DNA from: Neckera pumila | Taxonomy: Eukaryota; Streptophyta; Bryopsida; Hypnales; Neckeraceae | Direction: 5' to 3' | Length of the DNA: 64,000 nucleotides | NCBI GenBank assembly: GCA_963969595.1 | Contig: OZ018412.1 | Location: 4,900,501-4,964,500 of the forward strand | Shown: in pieces, positions 1 through 11,741 of the stretch | Layout of the letters: every line of letters begins with the position of its first letter | Position numbering within the stretch: position 1 is the first letter of the stretch | Program-made: the position numbers and the translations under genes | Notes under the pieces: model-generated | Databases searched by the model: none | What the model saw: the letters and a program-made list of their open reading frames with translations, nothing else | Told to the model about the DNA's origin: nothing

Positions 1-302
1 TGGTCAAAATTGTGGTTTCTATTGATCTGTAAAAAAATGCATGAGATCTAGTAATGAAAATACCAATACTTTTCCCAAATAGTAAGTTTTTCAACACTAG
101 GCAAATATAGACACTTTGTGCTATTTCTCTTATAGTTTTTGTTTGACCGCAGTGATTTGAGTTTTGAGTATAAATATTGATAGACAACCCAGTCTTTGCC
201 AAAAAAGGAAAAAAAAATATTTTTTTTTTTTTTTTTGCCCAAAAAATTTTGTCCGAAATCAAGCGGCGACTTAAAATGGTCACTTGAGCACTTAGGGGTT
301 AA
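1..302. repeat. End of a TTAA-bounded AT-rich repeat, cut by the window edge
   Basis: The segment ends in a TTAA at 299-302 preceded by CTTAGGGG, the same terminal motif found at the ends of the better-preserved repeats at 8853-9777, 18523-19466 and 45625-46558. Its left end lies outside the window. No gene is visible; the longest open frame is driven by an A/T homopolymer. Family assignment rests on the terminal motif only. Confidence 0.3.
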
Positions 303-647
303 AAAAAGAAAACTTATAGAATTCATTTTTGAATGCAATTTTCAATTTTTTTCAGTTTCTTTTTTTGAAGGTTAAGTTTTTTTGCAAGAACAATCCCACC
401 ATTGGGATTATGGTGTTTTAATTCCACCTAAGAGCTATTAATGATTTAGTGTTTTGTTCAATTTTGGACCTACTTCTACCTAACTATTTTTTAATATGTG
501 AAAATCAAGTTTTGACATTCCGAATTTTTTTTCTCCAACTCTCAATTCAAATGTTCAACATAAAAAATTTTAATTTTATAGTGTGTAGTGCAAAAAAAAT
601 CCACAAATGGCTGTCAAAGTCATCTAAAATTCATTAGAAGAGATTCA

Positions 648-1154
648 GAGAGACTAAAGGGCCGTTTCAGGCCTGCTCCCCCGATGCTATTCCCTTGGCA
701 GATCGGGGAACGTCGGTTGTCAGAATTATTTTTTTTTTAAATTTTTTTTAAATTGCTTTTTATTTTGAAAAATCTTAAATGAAAAAAAAAAGCAAAAAAA
801 AAGTTTTTTTTTTTTTTTTGGTGATGTGGCAGTTGTTCTGCCACGTCATGCAGCAGTTGCGAGGCTGTTCCCCCGACTCTAGCAGCCCAGGGAACTCGCA
901 GCCCTTCAAAGGGGCTAAAAAATATCTAATGGCAGGCCACAGTTCAAAATTACTTCTTTTTCCAACTTCAAATGCTAATCCGTACGGTCAAACTTCATGA
1001 AATTTTTACTACATGATCTAAGGCAAGTGAAGTACATGATCCTACGGTTAGACAATAAAAAAAAGCTTTTTTTGGTTTCTTGAGTGATTGCAGTACACAT
1101 GGTAGTTTTCAGTGGTTTTGGAGCCAGAAAATGCCTTGGGGATTTAGGGGTTAA
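648..1154. repeat. Degenerate TTAA-bounded repeat with GC-richer core
   Basis: The right end reads TTTAGGGGTTAA (1143-1154), and an ACTAAAGGGCC motif lies near 653 at the left. The core at 881-918 (GCAGCCCAGGGAACTCGCAG and onwards) reappears in reverse complement at 26066-26103 inside another copy of the same broad family. This supports a dispersed repeat rather than unique DNA. No coding sequence is seen. Confidence 0.4.
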
Positions 1155-2178
1155 TCTACTGTATAGAAGTTTCTTCAGATTCTATTTTGTCTAATGTGAC
1201 TAGGTGGCCTGGTAGTATTCCATGCAATAAAATCTATATCCTTATTGGAATAAGCTTAGACTACCTTCAAAACAAAACTCTTTGTAATTTTACACCATGA
1301 ATCATTCTTGAAGGAATAAAACTTTCCTTGTATGTATAGATATGTTCTATAAGAATTTTCATTTTTTCATTAAAAAAATACTTTTTTAGTTGCCGAAAAG
1401 TTTAGTGAAATTGAAAAATGATATAATTTTCTAACCAAAAACCTTTCTTGTTTTGCAAATTGGCTTGTTGGAAAGCTCAAAGAACATCCCTCTCTACATA
1501 AAAGATTTAGAAAAGAACGCCAAGAATTGTATTTATAGGGACTTGCCCGTTTTGAATTTTAGAGCCCTTTCCAAAGCAAAGTCCTAAGCTTATTGCAATA
1601 AAATTAAGGAAAACCGGAAGATCATTTTGGACCAGAGGAAGTATATATTGAATGATATTCAAATCACATATGCTTTATTTGTTTGTGAAGAACCTTTGCA
1701 AGATGATCCCATCATCATAAGTTAGTTGCCAACTTGTACATGCTAACTTGACTACTAGAGAGATAGTCCTATTGCAGACTATAAGAGTCGGTCAGATGAA
1801 AAAGGCGGAGTGTAGTAATCAGGCGTGGTCCCGCTTCAGAACACAACTTAAAGTATGAGAACTAAAGAGAGTGATCGTCGCAGCTTTTGAGATCCTTCTA
1901 AGCGTTACATTGCATACGATAGCTGTGCCTTTCCCTCACGAATCACATACCATCATTAGAAAGCTAGCAGTCGAAATACACTGCCTGAACTCATGGAGAT
2001 AAGACCTCAATAAATACAGAATCTATTGTGCAGGGTAATAATTTCAATTGTTTTCAGCTTTGCATACATAATATTATGCAGTTAGTTAGACTAATACAGT
2101 ATATGACGTGCAAAATTGCATTAAACCTACAAACTAGTGCTTACACTAAATAGAATAAGCGGTGTAGCGACTGCAATC
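1155..2178. other. Intergenic DNA downstream of the thioesterase gene
   Basis: This stretch lies 3' of the minus-strand thioesterase gene. It is AT-rich, has no long open frame and no clear inverted repeat. It should include the 3' UTR and polyadenylation region of that gene near its right end. I see nothing else to annotate. Confidence 0.4.
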
Positions 2179-5100
2179 TCAGAGCTTGGACTTGGCTATG
2201 GGTCGGGCTGATTTTTGGATTTTCCGCGCCAACCCTTCTTGAGAAGCTGAGATAACAAGCTGCAAGGTATTTGGTGCAATTAGACGCTTGCTGAATCATT
2301 AACCTCAGTTTAGCTGCTACCACAAATTTGCGAAAAAAGAAGAGAAGGAAGAGCAGGTTCTCCACAAATCCATACCTCTCCATTTTGATCAAAAAAATAT
2401 CCTTGCACTAATGCTCGACCATTGCTTGCACGAGGACTCGATTGCTGCCACACCATTCCAATGAGTACGCATTAAAATGTTAAACAATCCAATATCCTCT
2501 ACTTTTATCATTTACGAGCATCTCAGAAAGATTTAGACATAAAGGAAGGTAAATAGATATGCATCACAGTGGTCAAGCTTAAAGATAAACTAATCAGTCA
2601 TCAGGTGGAGGAAAGCCTCAGAAACACACCACGAAGAGCAGCCAGTCATCAGCTCGAAACGGCTTGTGAAACCACATGCTGCAACAGAGTCGCAACTAAT
2701 TGAGCTCATTCTCATAATATGCGAATGAAGCAGACTAGACTGAAAACATATCAATTGATCATTTAACAAAGTACATGCCCTCAGTTGCTGATTGATCATA
2801 TCTCAAATGTGCCAACATAAAAATGGATATTGAACCTTCAGACACCGTGCGTCATGAATCCACGGCATCTTTGTGACACATATAGGACCCACGTAAGCTG
2901 CAGACTCGAGTTTCAGACCATGGAATTGGCTACCGAAGTATTGAACTCACAAACATTTGAAGAGAAGGGTTTAACAAAGCAGATAAGCAAGAACGTACGA
3001 GTGATCTAGACTAAGTGCCTGAATTGGAGTTTTCCGATAAGGCCGCCATGCAGTATTTAAGAATGTCCAATCAGATGCATATGCAGCCGCACACCTGAAA
3101 TGTCAAGTTCAACATAAGAATTTCTTCATCAATAAAGACATTACGCAAGTGTCTGACTGAAGAAATTTCCAGATCGTATAACCGAAAGGACCTCCATAAC
3201 TAACGAGAATCGCTTTTCGTGGCTGGAAAACTTGCTGGCTGGAAGGACGTGAATAGTCAGTTCTAAAGTTAGCGATTTTCTGGCGATTTCGTGGAGTACA
3301 CAAAATTGTTTCTAATTAAATGACTGGGGCCCAAGGTTTTGAAAGAATACCGGTGAAGAGCAGGCTCGTCAGTTAATTTTCCCTTGGATTTTATCCAGGT
3401 GCTCTGCCTGCACCACGCAACATCAAAGTTGATACACACGGAAAACGCACAACTATGTCTAAATGTGCATTACTGTAGTGCACAGAATATACGGAAATAC
3501 AGGTGAATACCCCACGAACAAATACTTCAACATGTTATCCAAAGAAAGTCGACCAAAAGTTAAAATACCAAGGTGGCAACGGCTCTCTCGATACTTCATC
3601 AATGGGGTCGACTTCCTTCACTTCCAGAGGATAGGATTTTGCAGATCGTCCACTTGCCAGTCTTTCTCTCTTCTTCCTGACATATAGCAGTTGTCCGAAT
3701 TTATTCAGTGCTTCACTTCGGGCTTGACTACAGAGAGGTATCACCAGGTTTCGTGTTTGCCCTTTCAGTTTCCATATCTGATTGCTATGACAGATAAGAG
3801 TACTACAACAAAGACCTTGATTCTCATGCTACACAAGCTCACGGTTGTGGCAGACATCACAATATTGTGTAATGACTTTCGCGACATAATAGGAGAAGGA
3901 TAGGAAAAAGGAAGCTTACAAAGGAATCCGAGGATCCGAGAAATATCTCTTCCGTATCTCCTCCTGCGTTAGGAGCTGAGCATCCCGAGAAGTATGCAGT
4001 AGTTGAGTAAAGGAGTCGAGCAGCAATACTACACACGAAAACAAGAACATGCACTTGACAAGATGCAAAATATGCAACTCGAAGGATCAGACAAAAACGT
4101 GTGAGCATACCTGGTCTGGCATAGGGACATGCGGCATTGGTTCTTGATGTTCAAAACCTTCACTTGCTCTCTGTAAGAAAGCAAGAATAAGAAACTCGAA
4201 AGGAAATTTGAAAGCAGAACTTTTAGTACAAGAATTCCTATTATACTACACATAACAGCCATGCTGATTATTACACCCTAACTTGCTAAATACGAGCTCT
4301 ACGATTTCCTCGAGTAATCAAAAAGACTTCGCAATTTCGATTTTGAGATCGTTGTTTTAAATCTTAGTCAGCATGTCCGACTACAAGTGTTTCTAGACCT
4401 GACGCTCATATACCTACCTGAAACGAGGCATACATTGTGAAAATCACTCTGCCTTTTTGTATGGCAGAAATCTGCCTTGTTGCAAAAGTGTGGCCAGTAC
4501 GCGTCCTTTCTACCTTGTAGATAATCGACACTGCATTCGCAGAACTAACGTCATGAGAACGGCTAACAACTTTGCAACATCCATTCTTGTACTAAAACCA
4601 AGATATGTACAGTAAATCATCTATAAAATCTCCACTTGGGCAGATAAATCTACCTTCTGAATTGAAATTCAGAGAAGTTTGATGAATCCTAGAAAATGCT
4701 GTGCTAATGTGTGCGCAGATAAATGCATAGCAAGTAACTGAACCATACTTCGGTCATCGCCAGTCAGAAGAAAGTACGCATGGAGGCTGTGAACCAGTAA
4801 AGCCGGGTCCACGGATTTGCTTGCAGCTGCTAAAGCCTGCAAGATACACTAGAGCTTTCTCATCCACAAATGATAGCAGTTTTCTAAACAATTTTCAAGT
4901 CAATGATAGAGAACAACTACAAGTACACGTTACACACCGAAATGAAAGAGCCAATGAGGCATTAGTGAGTTGATTATTAAGTTTGAGACAGAATCAAAGA
5001 AAAATCAATACTAGGCCCATTTTTTTTAACATTTTCCCTACAGTAGACATATGGTAGTCATGCATGACTTATTCAAGATAAGGCTAATGAATAAATGTTC

Positions 5101-7679
5101 CTAATTATTGGCAAACCAAGCTGACATCTTCAGATTTCAAGGTCTACATTCACAACCAGTTTCATATGATGATATTATAAATTATTTGGTACTACATTTC
5201 AGGGAACCTTAAACTCAATGCCATTAACCATTAAAAATGCAACTATATTGTTCGTAAAATTCAATAAAAGTACTAAATGTCCGTGGACACCTATGTAGGG
5301 AGGCCTTCCACCCGTCAAATGAACAAACAAAACATTTATTTAAAATAAAGATGCATGACTTACTTGACCTAACAGTTGCCCACCATAGACGTTTCCATTA
5401 AAGGAGGGGTATTCCTCCTTCGTAAATCCTCTATACAAATCAACCTGCATTCATCAAAGCATCACAGAAGCTTAGAAGTCTTCAGCAGCAATTCACACAC
5501 CTTAAAAGCCACTCTGTTTCCAATAACTGTCATTCAAGTTCTACGCTTGGTTATTACCTCTAAAGTCTCCAACTCTAGTATGCTTTCAAGTAGGGCAACT
5601 TCACCGTCTTCCGGTTGTTGCGCCCATATAGAGACAGAAGATAGCAGATCCGCATTTTCGTTGCGAAGCACAAAGCAGGTCACCTGCATTCAATTACAGA
5701 CACAAAAATTCAAAATTTTGAGGCAAAGCAGAATTTTTTTCCCAAAATCAGATTCACAATCAACCTAATCAATCTGAATCAAGTCTCAAGCTCATGAGAG
5801 AAGCAATGATGTCCGCGTCAAACCTCGGTAAGAGCTGTTATATCAGACTTATTGAGAGTCTTAATTGGTCCAGCATTAGCTGCCAGAAATGACGCAGATC
5901 AGCTATCTTTCACATGGTCAGAATTGTGCATGCATAGACAGTGCTAACACCCATGTATCTATTAAATATTCCTTCGAAAATGAATCCCTGAGTGCCCAAG
6001 TGGCAGCTCCATATCTAATTATCTATAGGAGTCAAAATGAATCACTTAGGAAGCTTCAAGGATACAAAATGTGCCAATAGAAAGAAAAAATCATACCCTA
6101 CATTTCACATGAAAAAAATGTGCTTTGAAAGTTTTCTATAGATAACTCTTAGCTTCCAAGGTGAAATTTCTCTTCTTAAATCGGGCACTGAGGGGTTAAT
6201 CGGAGATAGTGGAAAAAATTTATGTTCACAAAGTCCGCCATGGACACGTCTCCAGGACGGATGATATATCGCTAGAATTCCGTACATTTACTGTCGCAGG
6301 AAATCTAGCAACTCACCATATCCAAAATAATCCCCTGACTTCAAAGTTCCCATAGATTGGCTTATTTCATCCCCAGTAGTTGGAATTGAGACTTCTGCCT
6401 GTCATGAAAAAAATGATGTATGAAAATGATGAAGAAACTCTCAAGATAAGCCTCAAGATAAATAATCAATAATATAATACCAGAGCTTCATCAAAAGATT
6501 GAATTTGAAATACCTTTCCTCTCCAAAGGAAGTATAATCCATCTTCCGGTGTACCTTCTCGCAAAAGCACCTCCCCTTTCTCTGAACGCGAAATAATTCG
6601 TCAGCAAGCGTTTATAAATTGCGCCCATTATCTATAGCCCTTTAAGGACGAAGTATTTGTGATTTCAATGTGCCATTTCGATTGATCATTCTGTGGGAAA
6701 TATAACCTAAATGGAGAAAGTATTTACATCATTAAATTGAGCATGACATAAGTTAATTCCAAAAAAGGATTACTTGAACTAATTGAAATCCCCATCCATA
6801 CACTTCAAAACAGCTAAAAAACATGAGGCCAAATATGGGCTTCATCGTCCTTACAGGGTTAAGGAGAAGCAGGCAAGTCACTCCGCACTCTTACCAAATT
6901 GAAGTTGCTCCACTACGTCGGCAATCTTCTGAAGTGATGTCCCAGGTAGCTGCTGCAACAATGGTATTGACCCCAGAAAGTCCGTCACTGCACCCCATTC
7001 AGGCTGAATCAGTTACTGCACTGATCCCAATCTGAGGACGACTGAAATAAAGTGGAGTGAATGCGTTTGGTAATAGCACACATTCACTAACACGTAGCTA
7101 CTGCTTTCAGTGCTCCATAGACTGTAATGAATTCAAGAATTCAACATGTTGAAAAAATAAGTCCTGCCATGATCTCACAACTTGAAACCAGTCTGAAGTC
7201 AGGTAGGGGCACCTCATTCAAAGGATTGGTGTTAGAAGGGTCTTAGTGGACTTAATCTAATCCTAATTTGGTCCTTAACTCATTCCTAAGACCTTCTCCT
7301 AAGACCCTCGCTTACAACACTCTTAGCACCAAGTGAGAACACACCTAAATGCAAAACCCTAAACTCTTGTACGACTAGCAAATATTTATTTTAAGAACGT
7401 CAAATAGGGCTAGTGTCGGCTGTAGGTCACCTACCGATAACACTTCGAACTCTTATAAATTGTGCAAACAGTATCAAATAACGCATTCTCTAATGCGTTG
7501 CAATCCTCTTTGATTTTCTCGCAAGAATACACAAAAAAATTTGATCATTCTAACAATAATAGCTATGTTCCAAGTGTCTCTCTTTCAGGCGTAGATACCA
7601 ACACGACGAAGGTTATGCACGGTCCCTTACCTTCCCCTGGAGAAACCGCAATCCGCAACCCCGACCGTCTTCCCGCCAT
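2179..7679 (-). CDS. ACH: Peroxisomal acyl-CoA thioesterase, plant ACH / TesB (ACOT8-like) type, 17 exons
   Basis: Hydrolyses acyl-CoA to free fatty acid and CoA, probably in peroxisomes. Exons: 7679-7631, 6987-6895, 6581-6514, 6398-6317, 5879-5824, 5683-5558, 5444-5364, 4836-4749, 4530-4418, 4170-4111, 3975-3920, 3727-3569, 3407-3351, 3094-2999, 2678-2630, 2444-2376 and 2259-2179. They total 1383 bp (460 aa) with all phases agreeing and GT-AG introns. Residues ~17-145 form a cyclic-nucleotide-binding-like domain (TDFLGSIPLLQQLPG; KSGDYFGYG), as in plant ACH proteins. Residues ~150-260 are the first hotdog domain (NVYGGQLLGQALAAASKSVD; TFATRQISAIQKGRVIFTM). Residues ~350-450 are the second (ASDWTFLNTA; SLDHSMWFHKPFRADDW). 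Asp393 and Gln441 (ISASQEGL) align with catalytic Asp and Gln of TesB. The protein ends SKL, a PTS1 signal. Length is close to the ~430 aa of Arabidopsis homologues. The start is the only ATG found joining in phase to exon 2; that 16-residue exon is the least certain part. Confidence 0.93.
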
Positions 7680-8280
7680 CGAACTTTCTGTCTCAATGGA
7701 GAACCGTACCTACACCTCAACACCTCAACTGACCGCAGCCATATTAGATTTCCACTCAAAGAATCAACTGCACAACCACCCTTATATACTAGCTGATACT
7801 CTCCTCCTCACACCCTAAAACCCCTGCATCAAAATAATGCCATCCCGATCGCGAGTGAGCTTTGAGAAATGTTAAGCGTCGATGATCGCGCAAGTCCTCC
7901 ACTACAGCTCCACCCGCACTAGAATTGTAAATGTATAAATACAGCAACTTGGAATCCGTCCCAACTGCGTGAACATTGCCGGCCACAATCGCAATTGCAG
8001 TCGAATTTGCGCACCGGATTGAACGGTATCAAGAATTATTATTCTATGTCTAATGCATCCAGCATACTTACCTTCTTAATACTGAAACTTAATTATGAGA
8101 ATCCACAACTGGCATCGGATCGTGCAAGCCGGCAGCCAAGCTCGGGTTTTATGGGATCGCACTGTGAAGTTCGAGATTGCCGGCAAGCCAGGATTGACCC
8201 TCGTTCCCCTCCCGTTGGATGAATATAGACGGATGGATGGAGGGGGATGGACGGATGTATGGAGGTGTGGAGGACTGGTG
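7680..8280. promoter_or_regulatory. Presumed 5' UTR/promoter region of the thioesterase gene
   Basis: This region is immediately upstream of the minus-strand ACH start. It is less AT-rich than the flanking repeats and carries no long gene-like ORF. I assign it as promoter/leader by position only. No core promoter element could be fixed with confidence. Confidence 0.35.
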
Positions 8281-8496
8281 GAGCTTATAGTTGTATGACG
8301 AGCCTCTTGCGGAGGCCGTTTTGCCCCCCTGAAAACGCAGGAACGTTTTATTTGCTATGCATGAAATTTTTTGCAAATTTTGAGTTCATATGAGGTGTTA
8401 ACAATTGATAAAAGATGGCACAAATAAGGGGGTCTTCTTTTTACATTCACCTTGGGCTTTATCTCCGCAAGAGGCTCGTCATACAACTATAAGCTC
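8281..8496. mobile_element. Small inverted-repeat element (MITE-like) with perfect 34-bp arms
   Basis: The arms 8281-8314 and 8463-8496 are perfect reverse complements (beginning GAGCTTATAGTTGTATGACG), enclosing ~148 bp without coding potential. Total length is 216 bp. A target-site duplication could not be assigned, so the superfamily is unknown. Perfect arms suggest a young insertion. It lies ~600 bp upstream of the ACH start codon. Confidence 0.7.
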
Positions 8497-8852
8497 AATC
8501 AGTGGGAAGGGGGCACCTTGTTCCCTTGCGCCATTCTCGTAGTCTGTTCCCTGTAACTTTTTGTGTTTGCTCCTTGAAACAATAATTTTGAAGCGGTTCT
8601 CAGTTCATTCTTTGAGCCCGTTCTTTGCGATCTTTTGTTAAACCTTAACCACTAAATGCCCAAGGCCTTCTTGAGCTTTTAGGACTTTGCTCTAAATTGA
8701 ACAAAAAAACAATATTTTAATGAGTTGTATCAAATTTTATTTTTAACGTAACCATAGAAATTCAAACTAGGCATGTAAGAGATCACTTAGGAAAAGAGAA
8801 CACAACAATATCACAATGGATTGAAAGATTATAATGTTTGATCATGAGTGTA

Positions 8853-9777
8853 TTAACACCTAGAAGACCAAGGCCTTTTTTCTGCCAAAAAACTCTCAAA
8901 ATTGCCATTTCTAGAGTAAAGAGTAAAAAAATTAAAAAATTGTATTTTTTCACATCCAACCATAACATCTTATACCTAACTAGTATGACAATGTGTGGAA
9001 AAAATTTCAGAATTTTTGACAGCTAGATTGCAAGATATCTGCGTTTAAAGTGAAAAAAACAAGATTTCCAGCACATTGCAGGACTAGATTTTTTGACTTT
9101 GAACATTTTGAACTTAAATTTTTTTCACTATAGAGTTTTGAGCTTAAAATCTTTATAGTGGAGAATTGATTTGAAAGTCTAGGAATAAAAAAGAAATTCA
9201 AAAAAACTTAATTTTCATTCTTTAAAAAATTGTCAAGTAGAAGATAGTACAAGATAGAAGGAAAATCTAAAATATTAATATCTTTTAGATGGAATTAAAA
9301 TGCAATAATCCCAATAGTGAGATTGTTCTAGCAAGAAAACTAAACCATGTGGAACTTTTTTTTTTGAAAAATTGCAAAAATTGCATTCCAAAATGAATCC
9401 TACAAGTTATTTTTTTCAAGAAGATGCTCTAATTGCTTGAAAAACAAGATTGTCTATAACTTTGTCATAAAAAATCCAAATGAAATGAATAAAAGCTTCC
9501 CAAATAGGCAAAAATATAATCTATAGGGGAAAAAAAAATTTAATTAAATTTTTTGCAAATTTTTTTTGCTGCCCCCTCTCCCCTGTTTTGAGCTTATTTG
9601 GGCATAACTTTTGTTGCTGGGGAACACCAATTGAAAAAAAATTATATTACCATGAAGCTTATCAGTTTTTCTATCTTCAAAAAGAATTTCAGAAAATCAC
9701 AACAAAAATTCAGCCCATAGGTACCAATCTGAAATCCAATTTGTCCCCCACACGGACAACGGTCCTTTAGGGGTTAA
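8853..9777. mobile_element. TTAA-bounded inverted-end repeat, ~0.9 kb, copy 1
   Basis: Bounded by TTAA at 8853-8856 (then CACCTAGAAGACCAAGGCC) and 9774-9777 (preceded by GGTCCTTTAGGGG). The ends are imperfect inverted repeats. The interior matches, in opposite orientation, the element at 45625-46558: shared landmarks are an A/T run, GAGCTTATTTGGGCATAACT and a TCCAAATGAAATGAAT-like module. No transposase is encoded. TTAA at both ends is the target duplication expected for piggyBac-type insertion; that classification is inference. Confidence 0.6.
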
Positions 9778-11562
9778 AAGTGCGAAAGTGATTTGAAGTC
9801 CTTCAATCTTCTTTTCACATGTCAAATCTAAAAATTTGGTCACCAAAAAAATATGAGTTTAAAGGGCCTAACATGCATAACTCCAATCAATTTATGGCTT
9901 CTCAAAATCTACTCTACAATTTTTTTAAATGAATTTCTAATGTGGTATTTCCTCCAAGGTCTTGTGTATTTGAGGCTCATTTCCAAGAGCACTCAACACC
10001 GGGACTTCTTTTTTTGTCTTTTTGGTGCCAGATTGCACCTGAAAAACGAATTTGGCTAAAAAATGATTAAATAGTGGCAAAAACTTGGATGAAATTGCCA
10101 GAAAAAATTCAAAGTAAAAAAAAGAATTGGATGAAACCACCAGATTGTGGATGAAAACCAAATTATAGACATGTGATATGTGCAAATGTGACATTTTCTA
10201 TCTGATATGGATGAATGTTAAAATTTGAAGCACCACTACAAAATTTTACGTTGCCATTGTGGCACTTCTTAAAAAATGAGAAAAATGCCCTGTTCCCCAC
10301 TATAGGCTTGAAGTGTAGGGAGAGAAATGTGGAAGGGAGAAAAATGTGGAAGGGAGAGAAATGAAAAAAAAAACACTATTGAGAGTCAAGATTGCAGTGG
10401 ACACCCTTGCATAAAAGCTTGAATAGAAAAATCATAATCTATCATTTTAAAAATCTAATTTTGATGCTAAAACTAAACTTCAAAAAGAATTTTTTCAAAT
10501 TAAACTACTAAAAATAGTAATTTGATAAGGTTTTATTTAACTTCAAAACATTGTCGACACCAAAAGTTGATGCCTTAGGCATTTAGGGATTAAAAGACGG
10601 ATGGGTGAATATGGAAATCATTGCTTTGGTTACCGTGTGAATCATTGGCTTAAAAAATTGCAAAAGCAATCATTGAAAGTCAAACTCTTGTAGAAGACCT
10701 CCCTTTTCACAACAAAATTACAAAGATGAAAAATTGCTCTTTTGTCCTATTAGAAGGAATTTTTGTCATCTATAGGATAGAAAAAAGGTCCTTATCGGCG
10801 ATTAAGGGTTAACTTGTATTTGTGATGGTTAGTTGTTTAGTGGACAAACATGGTGAAAGTGACATATTTTGCAAAAGATTTACAGAGTTTTTTGAGTACA
10901 TGCAATTTTTTTGATTTTGAATTCATAAAACAAAAGCACCTCCAAAAAACCTAACCCAAGTCATTTTGTAATTTAATTTTTTGTCATTCAAATAATAATC
11001 TATTAAATTTCAAAGTTAAAGGCAAAGGACACCCATTCATACCACTAATCCCCAAAGTTTCATGACAAGAAAGTTATTAATTGTAAAGTTGTGCAAAACC
11101 ACCATTTATGTAGTGCCTTTTTTAAGACTCATATTCTAGAATGCATTTGAATTCTTATGTCACATTTCTTTCTAGATTAATATTGAACCAGTTCTTTGAC
11201 CTTGGTTTTGCAATTAAATTTAATGTTTTATACAAAATCACTCCCAAATAAGTCATTTCTTGTGCAATTAGTTTAGAAAAAAAATTCTATTTTTGCATTA
11301 TCAATTGGTGTGGCACCCTTTAGTGATACTTATTTCCTCTAAGAACTCTAATATGCCTCAATGATACATTACTTCTAGTGACACCAAGGATCAAGATTTC
11401 TTAACACTATGTTCTCTATACACCCATCGCACTAGCTAAGTTCCAATTCTAGCAAGGATTGAGACTTTCTCTTGACTTGCAGCAAGATGACCAAGTTAAT
11501 GGATCAAGAAGTTGAAGATTCTTCACCATCTTCTAGTTTCAAAAGGTTATTTTCAAACCTTT
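9778..11562. other. AT-rich intergenic DNA with degenerate TTAA-type repeat ends
   Basis: No gene is seen. Possible old right ends of the TTAA family occur near 10580-10592 (ATTTAGGGATTAAA) and 10801-10813 (TTAAGGGTTAAC), suggesting decayed copies. Several open frames here are short and lie in A/T-rich sequence without family resemblance. Confidence 0.35.
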
Positions 11563-11741
11563 CACTACAAAAGAATGTTGTCATATTTTGGCAATATGGA
11601 CATTTTTCTATCAATTTGGGCATTTTTTTTGTCAATTTGGAGTTTTGGACATTTTTTTCTATCAATTTGTACATTTTTCTGTCAATTTGGATATTGTCTG
11701 TCAATTGGGATGTGTCAATTTGGACAATTTTTCTTGTAGTG
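11563..11741. mobile_element. CACTA-type MITE, 179 bp, TSD TTT
   Basis: The ends read CACTACAAAAGAA (left) and TTTTTCTTGTAGTG (right), the terminal signature of plant CACTA (En/Spm) elements. They are flanked by a 3-bp direct repeat TTT (11560-11562, 11742-11744), the right size for CACTA insertions. The interior is a run of short repeats around TCAATTTGGACATTTTT. It has no coding capacity, so any movement would need a transposase elsewhere. Overlapping open frames here come from the repeat. Confidence 0.7.

Noticed and set aside
2141..2392. Reading through ACH intron 16 (frame ending RLFYLV) as the C-terminus
   Set aside because: It would lose the conserved SQEG segment. The spliced exon 2259-2179 restores it and ends in SKL.
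7205..7330. Foldback around GGTGTTAGAAGGGTCTTAG / CTAAGACCC in ACH intron 1
   Set aside because: The inverted match is patchy and no target duplication is visible, so not strong enough to call a MITE.
7462..7818. 118-codon plus-strand ORF
   Set aside because: It overlaps ACH exon 1 and intron 1 on the opposite strand and has no recognisable domain.
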